From Phallus indusiatus (Eukaryota; Basidiomycota; Agaricomycetes; Phallales; Phallaceae): 64,000 bases of DNA. Below the pieces are notes generated by a model that did not search any database, was not told the DNA's origin, and was given only the letters and a program-made list of their open reading frames with translations. Both the position numbers and the translations under genes were made by a program. Within the stretch, counting starts at the first letter, position 1, and each line of letters begins with the position of its first letter. The stretch spans positions 47,328-111,327 of the forward strand of contig JAQFWX010000112.1 in the NCBI GenBank assembly GCA_027605045.1, in the 5' to 3' direction. This document shows positions 62,592 through 64,000 of the stretch, one piece after another.

Positions 62592-63693
62592 TCAGATAAG
62601 ATCGCCGACACTATCTGCGCCTCCTGGCCTCTCACGAACCCTGGAAATATTGGTACACGGACGAACACGATAAACTTTCACTTACCGACGCGTAGGTCTG
62701 TACGGGGCCTCATCTACTGGCTCATCGCTCCATAGTTGTCCAATTGAGCTTGGCCCACCCGGTGCAGTTCTCACACGTCTGATTCAGGGCTTCAGTGTGG
62801 ACGAAGAGTTATTTAACAAAATGCGAACCTGCTGGGCCTGTAGTCTCCACCAGCAGTAGTAGCCTCAGGTGCGCTTTCCTCTTGAGGCTGAACTTGGGCC
62901 GTTTCACCTTGGTCATTCGACGGATTGTTTGCCCTCTTGTATAAGTGATCAAAATCATGAAATCGAATCTCAAGTGAGCAAGAAACAGTACCGTAGCTGG
63001 CACCGTATCAAAAGGCTCGTCGGATCCGTCGCCTAAAGAAAAACTTTGAGGACCACCAGGGACCTGTCGGACACGGCGCGAAGGCTTGAAGTCATCGTTG
63101 TTCGTAACAGTCGCAGCAGGAGCGGAATTCTCTAAGCTATTTAAAGCATAATGTTCACTTCAAACAAGACGAACAATACCGGCAGAATTAGGAGCATCGG
63201 GAACGGGTTCAGCAGTCGTTTCAGCGTTCATTTTGCCCACCTCGGCATAACCTATTAATGCGATATGAGAAGATCGGGTAACTCAGCTGAATGCTTACGG
63301 GCCAATTTGGAGATATTGTGGAAGTTGGGATCAAGACTGACGCCAGCATATCTGATATGATTTAAGTCATAGCCTTTAATCAGGGGTTGAAATATATACA
63401 ATACCTCAAAAACTCGATTAAAGATCGCTTCGTAAAAACAATGTGAGTCTTGTCCCAATCAAGTGAGCCTTTATTACATGAGATCAACTCGACGCTATTC
63501 TTCCTAAAAACTCACCTAGTTTGGAGGCCCATTCCTAACGATTCAACGGCACAATAAGAGATAGCAAGAAGGCGAAACGTCTGAAGAATTACCTTTTCGG
63601 GAATTTGTTTAAAGTCGTTAGATGGCGTAAATCTGACATCATATTCATGCCAATGTCCTCAGATTGCTTCTGAACTACTTACGTGGAACTCAT
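62592..63693 (-). CDS. Small protein with three RRVRxxPGG repeats, unknown function
   Basis: ATG 63693 gives MSSTFTPSNDFKQIPEKEW by joining short exons across GTAAGT introns, then ASKLGSLDWDKTHIVFTKRS, LIEFLRYAGVSLDPNFHNIS, KLA, then a Glu/Ala/Pro-rich linker from GKMNAETTAEPVPD. Three repeats follow: PSRRVRQVPGGPQSFSLGD, PSRRVRTAPGGPSSIGQLW and PTRRVRERPGGADSVGDLI. The last is completed by an intron (GTAAGT donor near 62685) and stops at TGA 62594-62592. The repeats recall the RVLRPPGGGxS motifs of Jupiter/HN1 microtubule-associated proteins, which is suggestive only. Repeats 2 and 3 each carry a phase-2 intron inside the RR pair, as if copied together with their introns. The protein is about 200 residues long, with no membrane segment. 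Confidence 0.75.
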
Positions 63694-64000
63694 GAGGAGA
63701 ATCAATATGGTCCTTGACAACTGTCGAACCGTTGGTTACTACCAACGCGTCCACAGTTGTCCACAAAACATATACGCGTCTTGGTCACGTTTACAGCATA
63801 GTAATATATACGTTAAATTTCGAGGGAACCATATATATAATATAGAATTTGACAAAGGTGAACAGAATCCATTTATTGAGAGAAGAAATTCTCTTGAAAA
63901 TTAGTTCTGTAATTTGGACGTCCATCTCGGGCGCTTAACCAGACACCAGCGTCAAATCGGTATGGCTCTCAGTCATGTTACGACGGCGGTCAAAAAGATA
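63694..64000. other. Right-edge region without a supported gene
   Basis: 307 bp upstream of the PGG-repeat gene, mostly AT-rich (atatata near 63828). It should contain that gene's promoter. No exon is supported. Confidence 0.4.

Overview
This 64 kb window is nuclear DNA of a filamentous basidiomycete, most likely an Agaricomycete; I cannot name the species. Genes are densely packed and almost all are split by many short introns (about 47-90 nt, GTRNGT donors, TAG/CAG acceptors). The protein set is typical of basidiomycetes: a fungal-type orphan 7TM receptor, a TB2/DP1 protein beginning MLF..V, a NOSIP homologue with the MTKHSKNNTAS start, and an orphan NAD(P)-binding protein of the SSKPSVIILGG type. 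I see no rRNA, tRNA, CRISPR array or intact transposon. Gene spans run from start codon to stop codon and include introns; exon joins were read by eye.

Layout. 1-2001: a truncated mitochondrial release-factor-like gene (ICT1 type), then a 7-transmembrane receptor. 2893-12005: a BRE2/ASH2 COMPASS subunit, a PhoD-like phosphatase, cyclase-associated protein (SRV2/CAP) and the F1-ATPase assembly factor ATP12. 12006-20495: MSH3, tail to tail with POL5 (MYBBP1A-like). 20496-24441 is the one gene-poor stretch. It holds an unidentified broken gene and a clear intron-containing GAPDH pseudogene with stops and frameshifts.

24442-33074: TB2/DP1 (REEP-like), NOSIP, the RecQ4-like helicase HRQ1 and a small conserved membrane protein. 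33556-46700, all on the plus strand: a diaphanous-type formin (GBD/FH3, FH1, FH2, DAD), the PKA catalytic subunit, a zinc-finger C78 peptidase (ZUFSP/ZUP1-like), a cyclopropane-fatty-acid-synthase-like methyltransferase with a 7-nt exon, and cytochrome c heme lyase CYC3.

46766-56067, all on the minus strand: SSF1 (Brix), RPC82 (Pol III), a large acidic protein of unknown function and a small-heat-shock-like protein with a low-complexity N-terminus. 57090-63693: TFB3 (TFIIH/CAK), an orphan NAD(P)-binding protein, 3-hydroxyisobutyrate dehydrogenase and a small protein with three RRVRxxPGG repeats.

Functional links are loose, as usual for a eukaryotic chromosome. There are ribosome biogenesis genes (POL5, SSF1), genome maintenance genes (MSH3, HRQ1), transcription and chromatin genes (BRE2, RPC82, TFB3), actin and cAMP genes (CAP, formin, PKA) and mitochondrial genes (ICT1-like, ATP12, CYC3, HIBADH). 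Several head-to-head pairs have short shared promoters (ATP12/MSH3, TB2-DP1/NOSIP). I found no obvious new multi-gene system. The best leads are the GAPDH relic region, the PGG-repeat protein, the 7-nt microexon, the ZUFSP-like peptidase and the unknown acidic and Hsp20-like proteins.
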